Shown one piece after another: positions 35,492 through 46,845 of a stretch of DNA of 64,000 nucleotides (positions are counted from its first letter, which is position 1; each line of letters opens with the position of its first letter). The stretch is taken from NCBI GenBank assembly GCA_023105745.1, contig JALGQZ010000008.1, positions 19,839,866-19,903,865 on the forward strand, written 5' to 3'. A model generated the notes under the pieces. The model saw nothing but the letters and a program-made list of their open reading frames with translations, ran no database searches and was not told the DNA's origin. The DNA is from Austropuccinia psidii. Its lineage: Eukaryota; Basidiomycota; Pucciniomycetes; Pucciniales; Sphaerophragmiaceae. A program made the translations under genes and the position numbers.

Positions 35492-36473
35492 CTTCCCTTT
35501 GTTTTACAGTACCGATATAAATTAAAATATATATATATATATTTAGAAAATTATAAAAAAAATAAAATAAATAATAATTAATATATATATATATATAAGA
35601 GAATATAACATATATATATAAATTAAAAGAAAGTTTATATATAAATGAAATGACAAAAAAAAGAAAAAAAAGAGACCTAATGTGCTACTAGTGCAGTAAT
35701 TATCAGTCCTTACTTATATTATAGATGAAATAATAAAAAATTAATAAGATAAGAGTAAAAAAAGATATATGTTCATATTTGAAAATAATAATAATAATTG
35801 ATATAAAAACTTAATAAGAAAAACAAATGAAACTTTAAGTAAAATAATAATATTATCAAATAGAGAAAAGTTGATTTAAAACAGAGGATACTTGCACTAT
35901 GGACAAATTTATTAATTAATTAACTTTTTTTTAATTATATTTATTTTTTATATACTTATTTCTTTGTTATTTTTTTCCATATTTTTTATTATTATCTTAT
36001 TTTTTATTTTTATCCTTTTTTATGTTTTTGATTTTAATCCAAATCTAAGATTAATTTGCTGAGGAATACTTATATAAGATGAATATTTACAAGTAATATA
36101 TTTAGTATCAATTAGTATTCTTAACAAAAAACAAAAAACATTATAATATATATAAGCAAAATAAAAAACATGATAAAAAAATATATAAATAAGGGATATA
36201 TTTATCCCTTTTCTTTTATAGCTATCTTTATTTCACATATATTTTATGAGTATTATTGTTATTTCTACTATTATTTTATTTTTATATATTATGTCATCTT
36301 TTGGAATTGACTCATTTTATTTATTTTCCTGTATATTATGTTGGCTGTGATCTTATGTTAAATTTTAAGTTGATTGGCTAAGACATACTCACATAATAGG
36401 AATATGTTCAAAGGATTTTTTGGGATTTACTATTGTATAGATTGAGATATAAATTAAAAAAAAGCAGTACATA

Positions 36474-36690
36474 AAGGTCCTGAGTATGACCTTAAACTGG
36501 CTAAATAAACATAATTTATACTAATTTCAGTCTGAGGACTAAAGCCAAGGTCCTGAGTATAGCTTTAAACTGCCTCATCAATATATTTTATCTTAATTAT
36601 AGTCTCAGGACTAAATTCCAGGTCCTCAATAAGGCCTTAAACTGTACCAATATGTTCTGATTTTTAGTCTTAATAGCTTATATGTTTATT
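36474..36690. repeat. Tandem repeat, three units of about 73 bp
   Basis: Units start at about 36474, 36548 and 36620 with AGGTCCTGAG (third: AGGTCCTCAA), then 'ta..ccttaaactg'. Units 1 and 2 end 'agtct.aggactaaa'. The start AGGTCCTGAG and the end CTCAGGACT are reverse complements, so each unit can form a stem. Confidence 0.7.
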
Positions 36691-37288
36691 ACTCCCCTTA
36701 TGGAGAGTCTTGGGAGATTATTATATTAGTGAAGAATTATGAGTAGTAAAAAAAACAAATGGAGAGGGATATTGTCCCTCAAGAAGTAATAATGATATTA
36801 TTATAAAAAATAAGGGGTGGTACTTATTTCTTCTGATCACTCCTTATGATGTAAAGTTTTCGGGGGAAAGTGGCCCTTTGATTAATTTTAATCTTGGGTC
36901 TTTGTTGGTGTAGTTAGTTGAGAAAATTTCATTATTAAATTTCATACAGGTATTCTTATCATACACATATTTTGAATAAAGAATTAAAAAAATCATTATG
37001 TAGAAATCATTTTTTTTAAATGGAGAGGGAATGCATCCCTCACCTCTCAAAAAAAAATTAATAAATAAAACTAAAAAATTCAAGATCTATACCTTCAAGA
37101 AGACAAAATGGAGATTCAAAATCAATATAAAGAGCAAAAATAAAATGTTTCATGGGAGTTCAATTAAATATTACAGGATTTTTTAATGTGTTGTCATTTG
37201 GGCAGGAGGAAGGTGTGGACGAAGGAAGAAAAGTAGCAAAGAAAGGGATTTTTCCCTTAAGCGTCACTGGAAATGCTGGGGACAGCAT

Positions 37289-37303
37289 TAAATGGAGAGG
37301 GGA
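37289..37303 (+). other. Polypurine tract of element C
   Basis: taaatggagagggga immediately before the 3' LTR (TGTGGTATACC at 37304). Confidence 0.7.
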
Positions 37304-39492
37304 TGTGGTATACCTATACCAGTTTAGCTTAATGGGCAAATATAAAAAAAAAGAAATAAGCATCATAATCCAAAGAACCTGATTGTGTAACCTTAAAAAC
37401 TCATATTCTATAAAAAAAACCCAAAACAAAACAAGTCAAGTCAGTATTCTACTGATTTAAGTAATATTTGAATTCAAGAAAAGAAAAAACCCTTATTTAA
37501 TTTTTGGATTCTAATTTTGTGTAAATTTTCAACAAATAATAATAATGATATGAATTATGAGAGCTGTGTTATTGTAGTATTACATGGGAATTAATTTCTC
37601 TTATTGGTGGAAATTGTGCAGTTGTGGTTGGTTTTAATTCAAAATATTTTGTGGAAGCCTTATTTAGTTTCTTTTGTTAAGAAGAGTATTGAGATGAGTT
37701 CTGTTTGAATCAAAAAATCATTATTATTCTGAGTTAGTGAAGGTATATTTATTTTATTTTGATTTCATTCTATTTTTTGTTATAGAATAGTAGTAGTGGG
37801 GATTATTTTAGGTATTCCATTGAGATGATGATAGTGGAAGTGAATTGCTTTAAATTTCAATGGTGTAAATTTTTGAGTTGATTAGTAGTTCTGATTATTA
37901 TTAGACAAAAAATATAATTAAGGATGTATAGTGTAAAGGGTGACAAGAGTGATGAGTGGAGTGAAGGTATAAAACCTTATCTTGGTGGTAGTAAATTGGC
38001 TATGGCTTTATAAAATGCTTAGTAATCCAGGGGAAGTTAAAGAAGAGCTAGTATTCATATGCATATGCATGAAATAGTTTGTGAAAACCCTAAACCCTAA
38101 CCCTATTCCCCCTAAAGAATATAAATAGTCAAACTTTTTTCCTCTCCAGACTTTTTCCTATCTGGAAATTGTAACTTCTACTTATTTTTTCCAAATCCCT
38201 TATCTAAGAGGTTAAATTAGAATGTTTTTTTGATAAATTAAGCTTAGTAATTGAGGTTTGTTGTTGACATAGATCAAGAGAACCAATAGTGTGAAAAGAT
38301 TTTAATTCATCCCTCACTAGCAGGCAGACTAGTAATCATAATAATTAGGATCTTAACACTTGAAGCTCAAGAGTAAGGCATCTCTGGAGTTTAGTGATTA
38401 AACCTTAAAATTAATTTTTAGAGAGTTTTAAAATAAAACCATCACTTTAAAGTAATTTTCTCAGATTTTGAAATAAAACCTGAATTTTTCAAAGTAATTT
38501 TACTACTTTTAAGCTAAATTAGAACCCCTTAAATCAATTCAATTTCATCAAGATACATATACAAATAAAAAAAACCCCATAAACAACCTCAACTAAATTA
38601 TTTAACTTAATCAACAACATTTTCAAATCCCTATTCACATTAATCACCTATCCATGCAGAAGTTATAAGTAACAATTTCATATTAATACTGGAAATAAAT
38701 TTCTTTCAGTAATAAGCTATCACCAAATTAATAACTTTACATTATATTAATACTACTCCTATTCTATAATCAATATTCAAAACCAACAGCTTACCATTGT
38801 ATAATACCAAAGAGTTTGTTGAAATATTAAGCTATAAATTTATTATTTTTTATAACCTCACAAAACATATCACATATTATACCGTAGTAGTTGAATTTTT
38901 TAGGTTATATATATAGCTCAACACTCAGTCAATTTAACTTATTTTACCTGAATATATTTCAAGTTATTTTTCCCTTAATAATCATATACTGTTATAAGTG
39001 ATATCACGTGCTATTTATTTCTCTCTCATATTGTAACTGTCTGTACTATTTCACTTAAAAAAAACATAAAATATATATATATAAGAGTTTTGTTTGGATT
39101 GTTTAATAGTAAGAAGTGTGTTCTTCTTTCCTTTTTTATTTCATTTATTATCTTTTGTAAAATTATTTTAGTGTAATCCAACCAGATTTTCTGGAAGTTT
39201 TAAAAAGTATTTATTCATTAAGGTTTTAACTAACCATTGTTTTAAGTAGAGAAAAGTCTGATTAGAGATTGTTGAGTACAATATTTTCTGATCAAGCCAC
39301 TATCAATAATAAAATTGCTTTGGTGAACTCATTAAAGATAACTTAGCTAATTAGGAAGGGCAGTCTAGATTATTCTAGCACACAAGCAGAGCAAGGGTTA
39401 CAAGTCTCAAACAGAAATTCAAAACTGTTTTCTTGTAATTTCCTCTTCCAGGTACTGCCTCATTTTAACCCACACGCAGAGGAGTTCCCACA
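37304..39492 (+). repeat. 3' LTR of element C, containing the empty site of element B
   Basis: 2,189 bp, matching the interrupted left LTR (1,395 + 723 bp). It has the CCCTAA run at 38086 and TATA box at 38120. It is 71 bp longer than the left copy because of an extra segment at about 37901-37978. It ends TCCCACA, then GTAC and the gag of element A. Confidence 0.92.
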
Positions 39493-40260
39493 GTACCATT
39501 GCTGTCCTTTTGGATGATTTGACTCTTCAACCATGGCCAGTCTTTCCTGCCATGGACTTCTTTCTATCTGTGTATAGAATGCTAGCATGTCCTTTGAATG
39601 ATGTATTAAGTCTAGCAGTAATCCAGTAGTCTGGTATGCTTGGTACATCAATGAAGAGTCCATAAATATAATATATGAGTTCCATATGCTCATATTCTCC
39701 TGTAGAAGAGAATTTGGGCCAGCTTGAGGCCTCAGGAAGCTGTTTTAATGCTTCCTTCTCAGAATAAGACATGTTCTCTCCATCTTTGTATTGAGATTGA
39801 GAACTTTCCTTATTCTGCAAAAAGGAATCTGGTTTGCTGCCTTCTTGGTGATATGGATTATCCATGACATGGCCTTGTGATTGGGGTTTCATGTTATGGA
39901 AGAAATTAAACAGTTTGTTTATGTCTTGATCCAGACAATTACTGTCTCTTTTGCTGTAATATTGTTCATCAAAGACTACATTCAGTCTTTTGTTGGTTTC
40001 TTCAGAGGCTTTGCTCAATTGAGCATATCCTTTTTGAAGAGTGTTAACAATCTTGTCCATGAAGGATGTTGATGTTTTCATCCTCTCATGGCTTGCTTCA
40101 AGTTCTTCAAACTTCGTTTGAGTTTGCTCAGCAAATTAGGACATTTGTAACCACAGTGCATCACTGTTTAAGTTACTCTCAGGTGTGACAACATTATGTT
40201 CAATCTGAATGGGGGTAATATTTCTATTAATAGAACTACTGATTCTAGAATTATGTACAA
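39493..40260 (-). pseudogene. Element A gag, coiled-coil and capsid N-terminal part
   Basis: The frame 40081 down to 39527 carries a coiled-coil-like region ([20 protein letters not shown]) and the capsid part ([40 protein letters not shown]). Upstream, a TAA (CAA in element B) interrupts it near 40137. It stops at 39493, where the C LTR begins, and continues at 8634. Confidence 0.85.
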
Positions 40261-40960
40261 CTACTTCTGGTTATTGTGCGCTTCTGTCACCAAACTCAAC
40301 AGCTTCTGGATCATTGGGTCTGACTCTCTCTGCCTTTGGTTGAAAGAGGTCTTCTTTTGCCCTTGTGTCCTTGTCTTCTCCTGTAAACCTCCTGGGATTG
40401 TGAAGAATGGTGACTCTTGGACACAGATCTGTTTTTTCCTGAATTGTGTGAAGCCACTGGAGAGCTGGTTGGGTCTACTCCTTGTGAGCCTGAAGGAATC
40501 TGCATATGCCCTGTCTGGGTCAGTTGATCTTCTATAGCTTGGATAGTGGCTTGATTCTCCCTTATCCTGTTTGCCTTCACCTCCAGGACTCTGAACTTCC
40601 TGGTGGGATTCCAACCTTTGGTGATTAACATAAGGTCTCTGAAGTCTATCTCTTCAAGACAGATCTTCTGGAATCTTTCTCCAAGTTCTGCCCAGTGGGA
40701 TGCCAGGTTGAACCTCTTGTTGTTTATGCTCCATTGAAATAGGTATTTGAGGAGTTGGTTGAGCTGAAGAACTTGGTCCATATCCTTCCAGTCCTCTGGT
40801 TTGAGGTTTCTGTTGAATTGGAATGTGAATGGAAGAGTTGATGTTATTTCCCTCAATGTCTTGCTATTAACCACTGTGTACAAGGTTTTCTCTTTCAGGT
40901 CTTCTGGTTCTGGGCAACCCTTCTCTGTCCTCTGGCTGGTGCCTTTGAAAACCAAGGTCT
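40261..40960 (-). pseudogene. Element A ORF1 (frame overlapping gag)
   Basis: The frame 40955 down to 40311 matches ORF1 of element B along its length ([51 protein letters not shown]). The last part continues in a shifted frame after an indel near 40350. The gag frame over the same bases is also recognisable ([14 protein letters not shown]). Both frames have been kept long enough to be aligned with B, supporting genuine use of both. Confidence 0.6.
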
Positions 40961-41028
40961 CTGAGGTGTGCAGGTGACATATCAGTGTTTGAAAGCAGTC
41001 AAAAACTCTATCTTCTTAGGGTATTTAC
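40961..41028 (-). other. Predicted 68-nt intron of element A
   Basis: Minus strand donor AAAG|GTAAATACC at 41028, acceptor CACACCTCAG at 40961. Same length and signals as in B, D and F. Confidence 0.5.
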
Positions 41029-41328
41029 CTTTGACTGTGCCTTGTACAAATTGTTTGTCTGCTGCCTTTGGCAATTTACCTTTAGAGGTTACATATGGTT
41101 TAATGACTGTAATCTACCCTGTACAAGTTTTTAAGGCTGGCTTACCTTGTATTTATTCAGAGCTTTGTGGTTTTCTATTCCCCTGAGTGGCAATTTGTGT
41201 CCGCCTTTTAGCTGTGATAAGGCCTTCACTTTGCCTCTTCCCTTTGCCCTTGCTGCCCTCTGGGTCTGAGGGTGTCACTGCTGTGTTGGCCTGTAACTGG
41301 GTCTCTAGTGGGATGTAGCTTTCTTCCA
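41029..41328 (-). pseudogene. Element A ORF0 exon
   Basis: Exactly 300 nt between the two predicted introns, as in B and D. It encodes the basic ORF0 ([20 protein letters not shown]) but has a TAA where element B has GCA. The predicted 5' intron would run from 41902 down to 41329 (donor ATAA|GTGAGT), again creating ATG from A plus TG. Confidence 0.5.
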
Positions 41329-41947
41329 CTGATTCAAACAGGAAAAGAGGGGTTAATCTCTGTTAAGACTTCTCAAAAGGCTGTTTTTTATGTATAAGAA
41401 TGACCTCTGGGAGATATATTTCTATATTATGCCCTTTTATCATGACAGTGTAATTTAATTAACAATTCCTCTTCAAAAACCACAGCTTACAGATATCTGG
41501 CACACTGTTTGTATGCCAATATCTCACAGATTAACTTTTAATTAGAAAGCATAATCTGAAAAAGTGGTTCTGTAAGAGGGTAATTGAAATTAACAATGTA
41601 CCCAACCATGCCTCAACTGTTGGTTTTACAGTGAGAGGTGCCCTTATTTAATTGAAAAAGGAATATATTAATGGTTTAATGTCTTTAAATATGTAAAAAA
41701 TGCCAAGAATAAGGGTTTTGTGGTTATTATTTTATAATCAACCACGCAAAAAGGCAAAAATAGAAGAAAACACAGTGGTATACAGCATATACCACTCAAT
41801 AATAAATAAAAGATATTTGTTTTATTTAATTTTTAATAAATTTTTTGCCTCAAAAAGAGAAAAAAAGTGTCAGAATGAAGAAAATAAGAGAAACAAACTC
41901 ACTTATAAGGTCCAAAAAAGCTTAAGAACATGGCCAGGCCCGCAAAA
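41329..41947 (-). other. Element A leader and predicted 5' intron
   Basis: Primer-binding-like ttttgcgggcctggcc (minus strand) follows the LTR, then a donor GTGAGT at 41902. The remainder is A+T-rich without coding signs. Confidence 0.5.
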
Positions 41948-43351
41948 TGTCAGGCTGAGTCTATGATGAAGCTTATTCATAACTATTCACAAGCCTTAAC
42001 TGTGACTGTGACGCGGTGGAAAATGATAATAGATGATTTATTGATGATATAAAAGGTTTAAATAAGAGTATTAAGGACTTTACTATTGATTAATAGTGGT
42101 GGTGAGAGCTGTTGAAAGCCCTGGGTGCAGCTTGACCTGTTGGATTCAAATAATTAAAATCATAATTATACCTTCTTTTTTTCAAGAGTAGAACTCGTTT
42201 TGACGGTTGTAATACATGGGAATTCAAGAACGGGATGAGGAAACCTTTTCTTGTGGAAAAGAGTCCTGCTTCTATCCTAAAATGGGGTGGAATGGCCCTC
42301 TACACCATCCACAAAGAGGAATTGAAGAGTTTTTCACTTCGGAGTACTGGCTTGTGGTTTTCATAGTGCCTGTATGCTCTGCATTGGGCTCAGATGTGGT
42401 TTTGAAACCACATCTGGGCAGTTTTCACCATCACAGGGTGAAGATTTTCATCTGGGGACCACATAGCCCTCTCCTGACATTTATGATGAGTAGAATGCTG
42501 TATAGAACCTGTATGGAACCCCAGTATTGAATTAATTATGATGTATTGAATTATAAACATGCTTCTTTGTCTATTCAACACCTCATAATCATACTTATGG
42601 GAGAATATCCCACAGTAAGACTGTATTGGTCTAATTGTGGGATTTTGAGCTTAAAACTGCCATAACTTTGTCATTTTCTGAGATATAAAGCTCAAAATTG
42701 GTTCATTGTGTAGGCCTGGATGTGATCTACACAAGGTACCTTGTTTGATATGGCTATCATTAAGTATGCCAAAGTTATGCCATGTACAAGACCTTTTGTA
42801 CATATATATGTTTTGCTTAAAAACTTCATAGAGCCTGTTTGCCCCATAACTTTTGTTCTAGATTGGATGTGAGGAATTGGATGGCACCATCAGATAGCCC
42901 TTATTGTGCTCTTTCCAAAAGTACCCCACTTTAGGTATCTCACAGTAAACTGTAGAAGTTAGATGGGAGGTGAATATTTCATTCACCCTTATTTGACCAT
43001 ATTTTGGTCATAGCTTCTTTAATTATAGTGTTAGCTCAGCTTGGCTGGTACCATTGGATAGCCCTTACCTAGAGCTACAGCTGTAATACCCATTTGATGG
43101 GGTTAAGCCTCTTCCTCTGTGTTTCAGATGAGAGGTGAAAATTAAGGTTTATGCTCAGCAACAACTTTGTTATTCTTTGTCCTATGATGATGCAGCTTGT
43201 ATATTTGGAAAGATGTGAGTTTCCTCTTTTTTTTGACACCTTTTGAGCTGATCTGGCTCAGCTCCATGCTTTGGTGGTATCTTGGCTGTACCATTGATTT
43301 ATGGTATTTGGCAGTCATGCATGTGCTCTGGTTTTGAGTCACAGGCTGAAA
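41948..43351 (-). repeat. 5' LTR of element A
   Basis: 1,404 bp. The outer end reads ctgaaa instead of ctgaca. It contains a perfect copy of the LTR hairpin at 42391-42416. AAGAA follows at 43352-43356. Confidence 0.88.
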
Positions 43352-43621
43352 AAGAAATTTCCACCAAAACACCCTGATTGCCAGACTTTTGAATCCAAAA
43401 TACTGGGAGTCCCTTCAAGCCATTCCAAAGAGGTCATTTACCTTTGGGAAGGTGAGTGTGCTCAATCTACCTTGAATGGAGATGCAGACAACAACAGAAA
43501 TAATGCTCCACCATCCGCCAACAATCTCAGTGAACCAGAAAATTTTGATCTACTCAAACATCTGAAGAAGCCACCAAGTGAGGAATCTTATGATTTACTT
43601 CATTCTCAAGGTGATGAATGA
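43352..43621 (+). pseudogene. Unrecognised coding-like fragment right of the nest, about 89 residues
   Basis: An open frame enters from the target duplication: KFPPKHPDCQTFESKILGV, then VIYLWEG, an Asn-rich stretch and an acidic end (PSEESYDLLHSQGDE), stopping at TGA 43619-43621. Any ATG upstream in this frame within 2803-43351 belongs to the LTR. Rejoined with the left flank, an ATG AAG precedes it at the target site (2796-2801). It may be the remains of a host gene or old transposase exon disrupted by element A. No domain recognised. Confidence 0.3.
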
Positions 43622-44163
43622 GCATCCTATTTACAAAAAAACAATGCAATGGCAAAAGTCAAACACATTATTGAATATTAGAAGATGACAGTGCTTCCCT
43701 ATACCCATTGTGGCAAGATCCTGATTCATTTGACCAATCTTTTAGAATCATATTTCCTGTGGGAATTATCCATACCTATGAAAGGTGGAACTCAGATACT
43801 TAAGAGTTCCTGCATCTTTGGCCTCTCTAGAATGCCCTCTTTTGCATAGAAGTCAGTGCAACTGTCTAACAAGGGCATCCTTAGGATCAAGGAATATTGC
43901 ACATTTGATTTTTCTTAAGGAGTTTCCCAATAAAAAGGACCCTTCTTTCTGACTTATTTGTGAAAGGTTTTGGGTTTTACAATTTCTGTCTTGTTTAGTT
44001 TATGCTTAGATATTTGGTCTTATGAAATCTGTTGTACTAAATGTTGTCAATAAGTCAACTAATTTACAAAATAAGATATGGACTAAACCTGTGTAAACTG
44101 GTAGTTGGGTTTTTACTTAGTAAGTAAACTGAGATTATGTGCACATTGGGCCCTGGCCTTATT

Positions 44164-44190
44164 GGGTCTGACTCTATATGAGTCAGACCC
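44164..44190. other. Perfect 11-bp inverted repeat
   Basis: GGGTCTGACTC, loop TATAT, GAGTCAGACCC. It is G+C-rich in an A+T-rich setting and has no T-run on either side that would suggest a terminator. Confidence 0.7.
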
Positions 44191-44397
44191 GCAACTTCTT
44201 TTGGACTGGACATACATCCTTGGTATGTATGACACACCCAAAAGGCCAAAAATAGCTTTTTATAAATTTTATTTAGTGTTAAACAGAATTATCAAATGAA
44301 TTTAAACAATCAAATTTTAAAAAAATGAGTATAACTGTATTTTTGATAAACAAAGATATAATTATTATGTCATCCTTGGATTTTAAACCAAAAATAA

Positions 44398-44416
44398 CCT
44401 ATGGTAGACCCATAGG
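44398..44416. other. 7-bp inverted repeat
   Basis: CCTATGG, five bases, CCATAGG. Shorter than the neighbouring 44164 hairpin and possibly chance. Confidence 0.4.
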
Positions 44417-45443
44417 GTCTCATACCAAAAAATGTCTATTTATTGTGTTATTGGAAGGTTTAAGAATCTCACAGTACCAATTTAAAATTCTAAAACTTTT
44501 ATTAAGCTTTTTTAAATTGTTACTTTTAAGCGTAAGCTTAAAGTTGTATAAGGTTTATGCAAAGCTTCAAGATTTTTGTTAAAATTAGGGTGTGAGGTAT
44601 ACTTAACGAATTGGCTAAGGATTTGCCATATAGGCTGTAAATCATACATTAGATCAATTTAATAAAAGGGAAAAAGTAAATCAAGAAGGTGGAACAAAGG
44701 AAAGAAGTCCAATAGAGCCAGGGTACCCAGCCTTTGGGATGTGCAAGGATTTGATGAAAGTTGTCTGCCTTTATTAGAGGATTTTCAACCTTATTTAAAA
44801 TTTAAGATTAGACTTTGATTGAACATTAAAGTTTAAACTGGTGTATCCCCAATTTGCACAGGAATTAAAAGCTTCCAAAGAGTAAATCCCCATATGCAGA
44901 ATTGAAATCAAGGACTTAAGAACTCTCAAAGGTTAAGTAAGCATGAAACTTCAAAGCTACAAGTATCATAAACTTATCAAAAGTTAAGGTTTGGTGTTCA
45001 TTGCTATTTTGAGTGGAAAAATAGCAATAACTTCAAAAATTGATTTAAAATCCAATTCTTCATGGATTTGCTTTAAGATTTTGCACAGCTTACGAATCAA
45101 TGTCCTCTGTTTATAAATTAAAGTTTAAGTATCCTTTTCAAACAGGTTTCATTGCTAATTAGGCTTGAAATTTACCATTTTGATTATTCTTAAATAAAAT
45201 TAAGATTTCTTTGAAAATGAATTGAAAATTGAGCTCAAGATATTTTCAGTTTTTCATGTGACAAACTTTAATATAAATAGGCTTATTTTATATTAAAGCT
45301 TAAGATAATTAATCCAAAATAGGATTAAAGTTGGTTGGAGCTAAGAATATAACTGGTAGCTTTAAATAGGAACTAAAAGTGAGTTACCTTAATTTAAGAA
45401 CCTTGTTTAAATTCACAAATTCCTCTTCAAATCTCTTGAATCT

Positions 45444-46799
45444 TGTCAGCCTGTGACTCAAAACCAGAGCACAAGCATGACAGCCAAATACCACAAATCA
45501 ATGGTATAGCCAGGATACCACCAAAACATGGAGCTGAGCCAATTCAGCTTAAAAGGTATCAAAAGAAAGAGGAAAATAATCTCTTTCCAAATATACAAGT
45601 CCCATCAGCATAGGGCAAAGAATAACCAAGTTATTACTGCTCAAAGTTGTTGCTTAGCATAAACTTTAATTTTCACCTCCCATCTGAAATAGAGAGGAAG
45701 AGGCCTAACCCTATAAGATGGGTATTAAGAATGTAGCTTTACGTCAGGGCTATCCAATGGTAATAGCCAAACTTAGCTAGCACCAGAATTGCAGAAGGTA
45801 TGACCAAAATAAGGTCAAATAAGGGTGAATAAAATAGTCACCTCACATCTAGCTTCTACAGTTTTAGTGTGAGATACATAAAGTGGGGTCCTTTTTGAAA
45901 GAGAACAATCAGGGCTATCTTATGGTGCCATCAATTTTCCCATATATCATCCAGAACAAAAGCTATAGGGCAAACAAGATCTATACAGCTTTTAAGCAAA
46001 ACATGTATATGTACAACAAATCTTGTACATGGCATAACTTTACCATACTTAATGATAAGAATATCAAATGAGGTAGCATTGTGTAGAACAAATTCAGGGA
46101 TACACAATGAACTAAACTTGAGCTTTATATCTCTAAAACTGACAAAGGTATGGCAGTTTTAACCTCAAAATCACACAATTAGACCAATACAGTCTTACTG
46201 AGATATTCTCCCATAAGTATGATTATGAAGTGTAAAATAGACAAAGGGAAATTTTTATGCTTCAATAACTCATCATTTATTCAATACTGGGGTCCCATAC
46301 AGGTTTGAACAGCATTATATGTGTCATACACGTCAGAAGAGGGCTATGTGGTCCCCAGATGTGGTTTCAAAACCACATCTGAGCCCAATACAGAGAAAAC
46401 AGGCACTATGAAAGCCACAAGTCAGTACTCTGAAATGAAAAAATCTTCACTTACTCTACTTGGATGGTATAGAGGGGCATTCCATGCCATTTTAGGATAA
46501 AAGGCGGCCTTTTCTCTACCAGAAAAGGTTTCCTCATCCTGCTCTTAAATTCCTATGTAGTACAAATGTCAAAAAAGCTATACTCTTGTAAAATAACCAG
46601 GTTATAATATAAACCTTAGTATTTTAGGCTTAATTATTGTAACCCAACATGTAAATCTGCACCCATGGCTTTCAACAGCGCTCACCACCACTAATGATCA
46701 TTAGTAAAGCCTATTTTTAAACATTATTATCTGTGTCAAAATCATAGTTTGGGTTGTAAATACTGTTTATTATCACCTCTTCATAGATTCAGCCTGACA
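45444..46799 (+). repeat. 5' LTR of element D
   Basis: About 80 bp shorter than the B LTR, partly because the first of the two hairpins is missing. The second hairpin is present at 46356-46381, and the TATA-like ataaaagg at about 46496. Confidence 0.85.
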
Positions 46800-46845
46800 C
46801 TTTGGGGGCCTGGCCTTATTTTTTGACCTTTTTTGGACCTCATTA

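Larger units (their letters stand above)
34318..37288. other. Very A+T-rich 3-kb segment of element C in place of pol
   Basis: Long runs of ATT/TTA/TATA with scattered short ORFs of low complexity. Two repeated structures stand out: a G+C-rich island repeated at 35298-35324 and 35461-35491, and a tandem repeat at 36474-36690. No RT, RNase H or integrase motif was seen on either strand. Confidence 0.7.
8635..39492 (+). mobile_element. Element C: LTR retrotransposon with gag and protease but no pol
   Basis: The LTRs start TGTGG and end CCACA. The left LTR is 8635-10029 plus 19732-20454, interrupted by element B; the right LTR is 37304-39492. The 4-bp target GTAC is repeated outside (8631-8634 and 39493-39496), or AGTAC if the terminal A is shared. 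The element has a primer-binding-like site at 20457 and a polypurine tract at 37289-37303. The coding region is interrupted by element E. No RT, RNase H or integrase is visible anywhere in the internal region, so it would have depended on enzymes from another element. Confidence 0.85.
2803..43351 (-). mobile_element. Element A: Ty3/Gypsy LTR retrotransposon, outermost layer of the nest
   Basis: Element A reads on the minus strand. Its 3' LTR is at 2803-4240 and its 5' LTR at 41948-43351. The 5-bp target duplication AAGAA flanks the whole stack (2798-2802 and 43352-43356). Its own sequence is only 2803-8634 plus 39493-43351, because element C is inserted in its gag. Rejoining the two sides at GTAC restores the gag reading across the site, as in element B (there ..aatggaacttgg.., here ..aatggtacttgg..). 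Many nonsense and frameshift changes show it is dead. The LTRs differ by roughly 9-10% over the first 200 bases compared, the most of any complete layer. Confidence 0.9.
43622..45443. other. Spacer between the nest and element D
   Basis: No retroelement similarity seen. TTAA- and TTTAAG-rich. Contains two strong hairpins (44164-44190 and 44398-44416). Short open frames (44325-44582 and others) have no support. Confidence 0.5.

Noticed and set aside
35270..36690. CRISPR-like array
   Set aside because: Two or three degenerate repeats with unequal A+T-rich spacers in a eukaryote-type retroelement do not make an array.
8635..39492. A segmental duplication of host DNA (8635-10029/19732-20454 versus 37304-39492)
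   Set aside because: The repeated block starts TGTGG, ends CCACA, has a primer-like site and polypurine tract on its inner sides and a target duplication outside, so it is an LTR pair.
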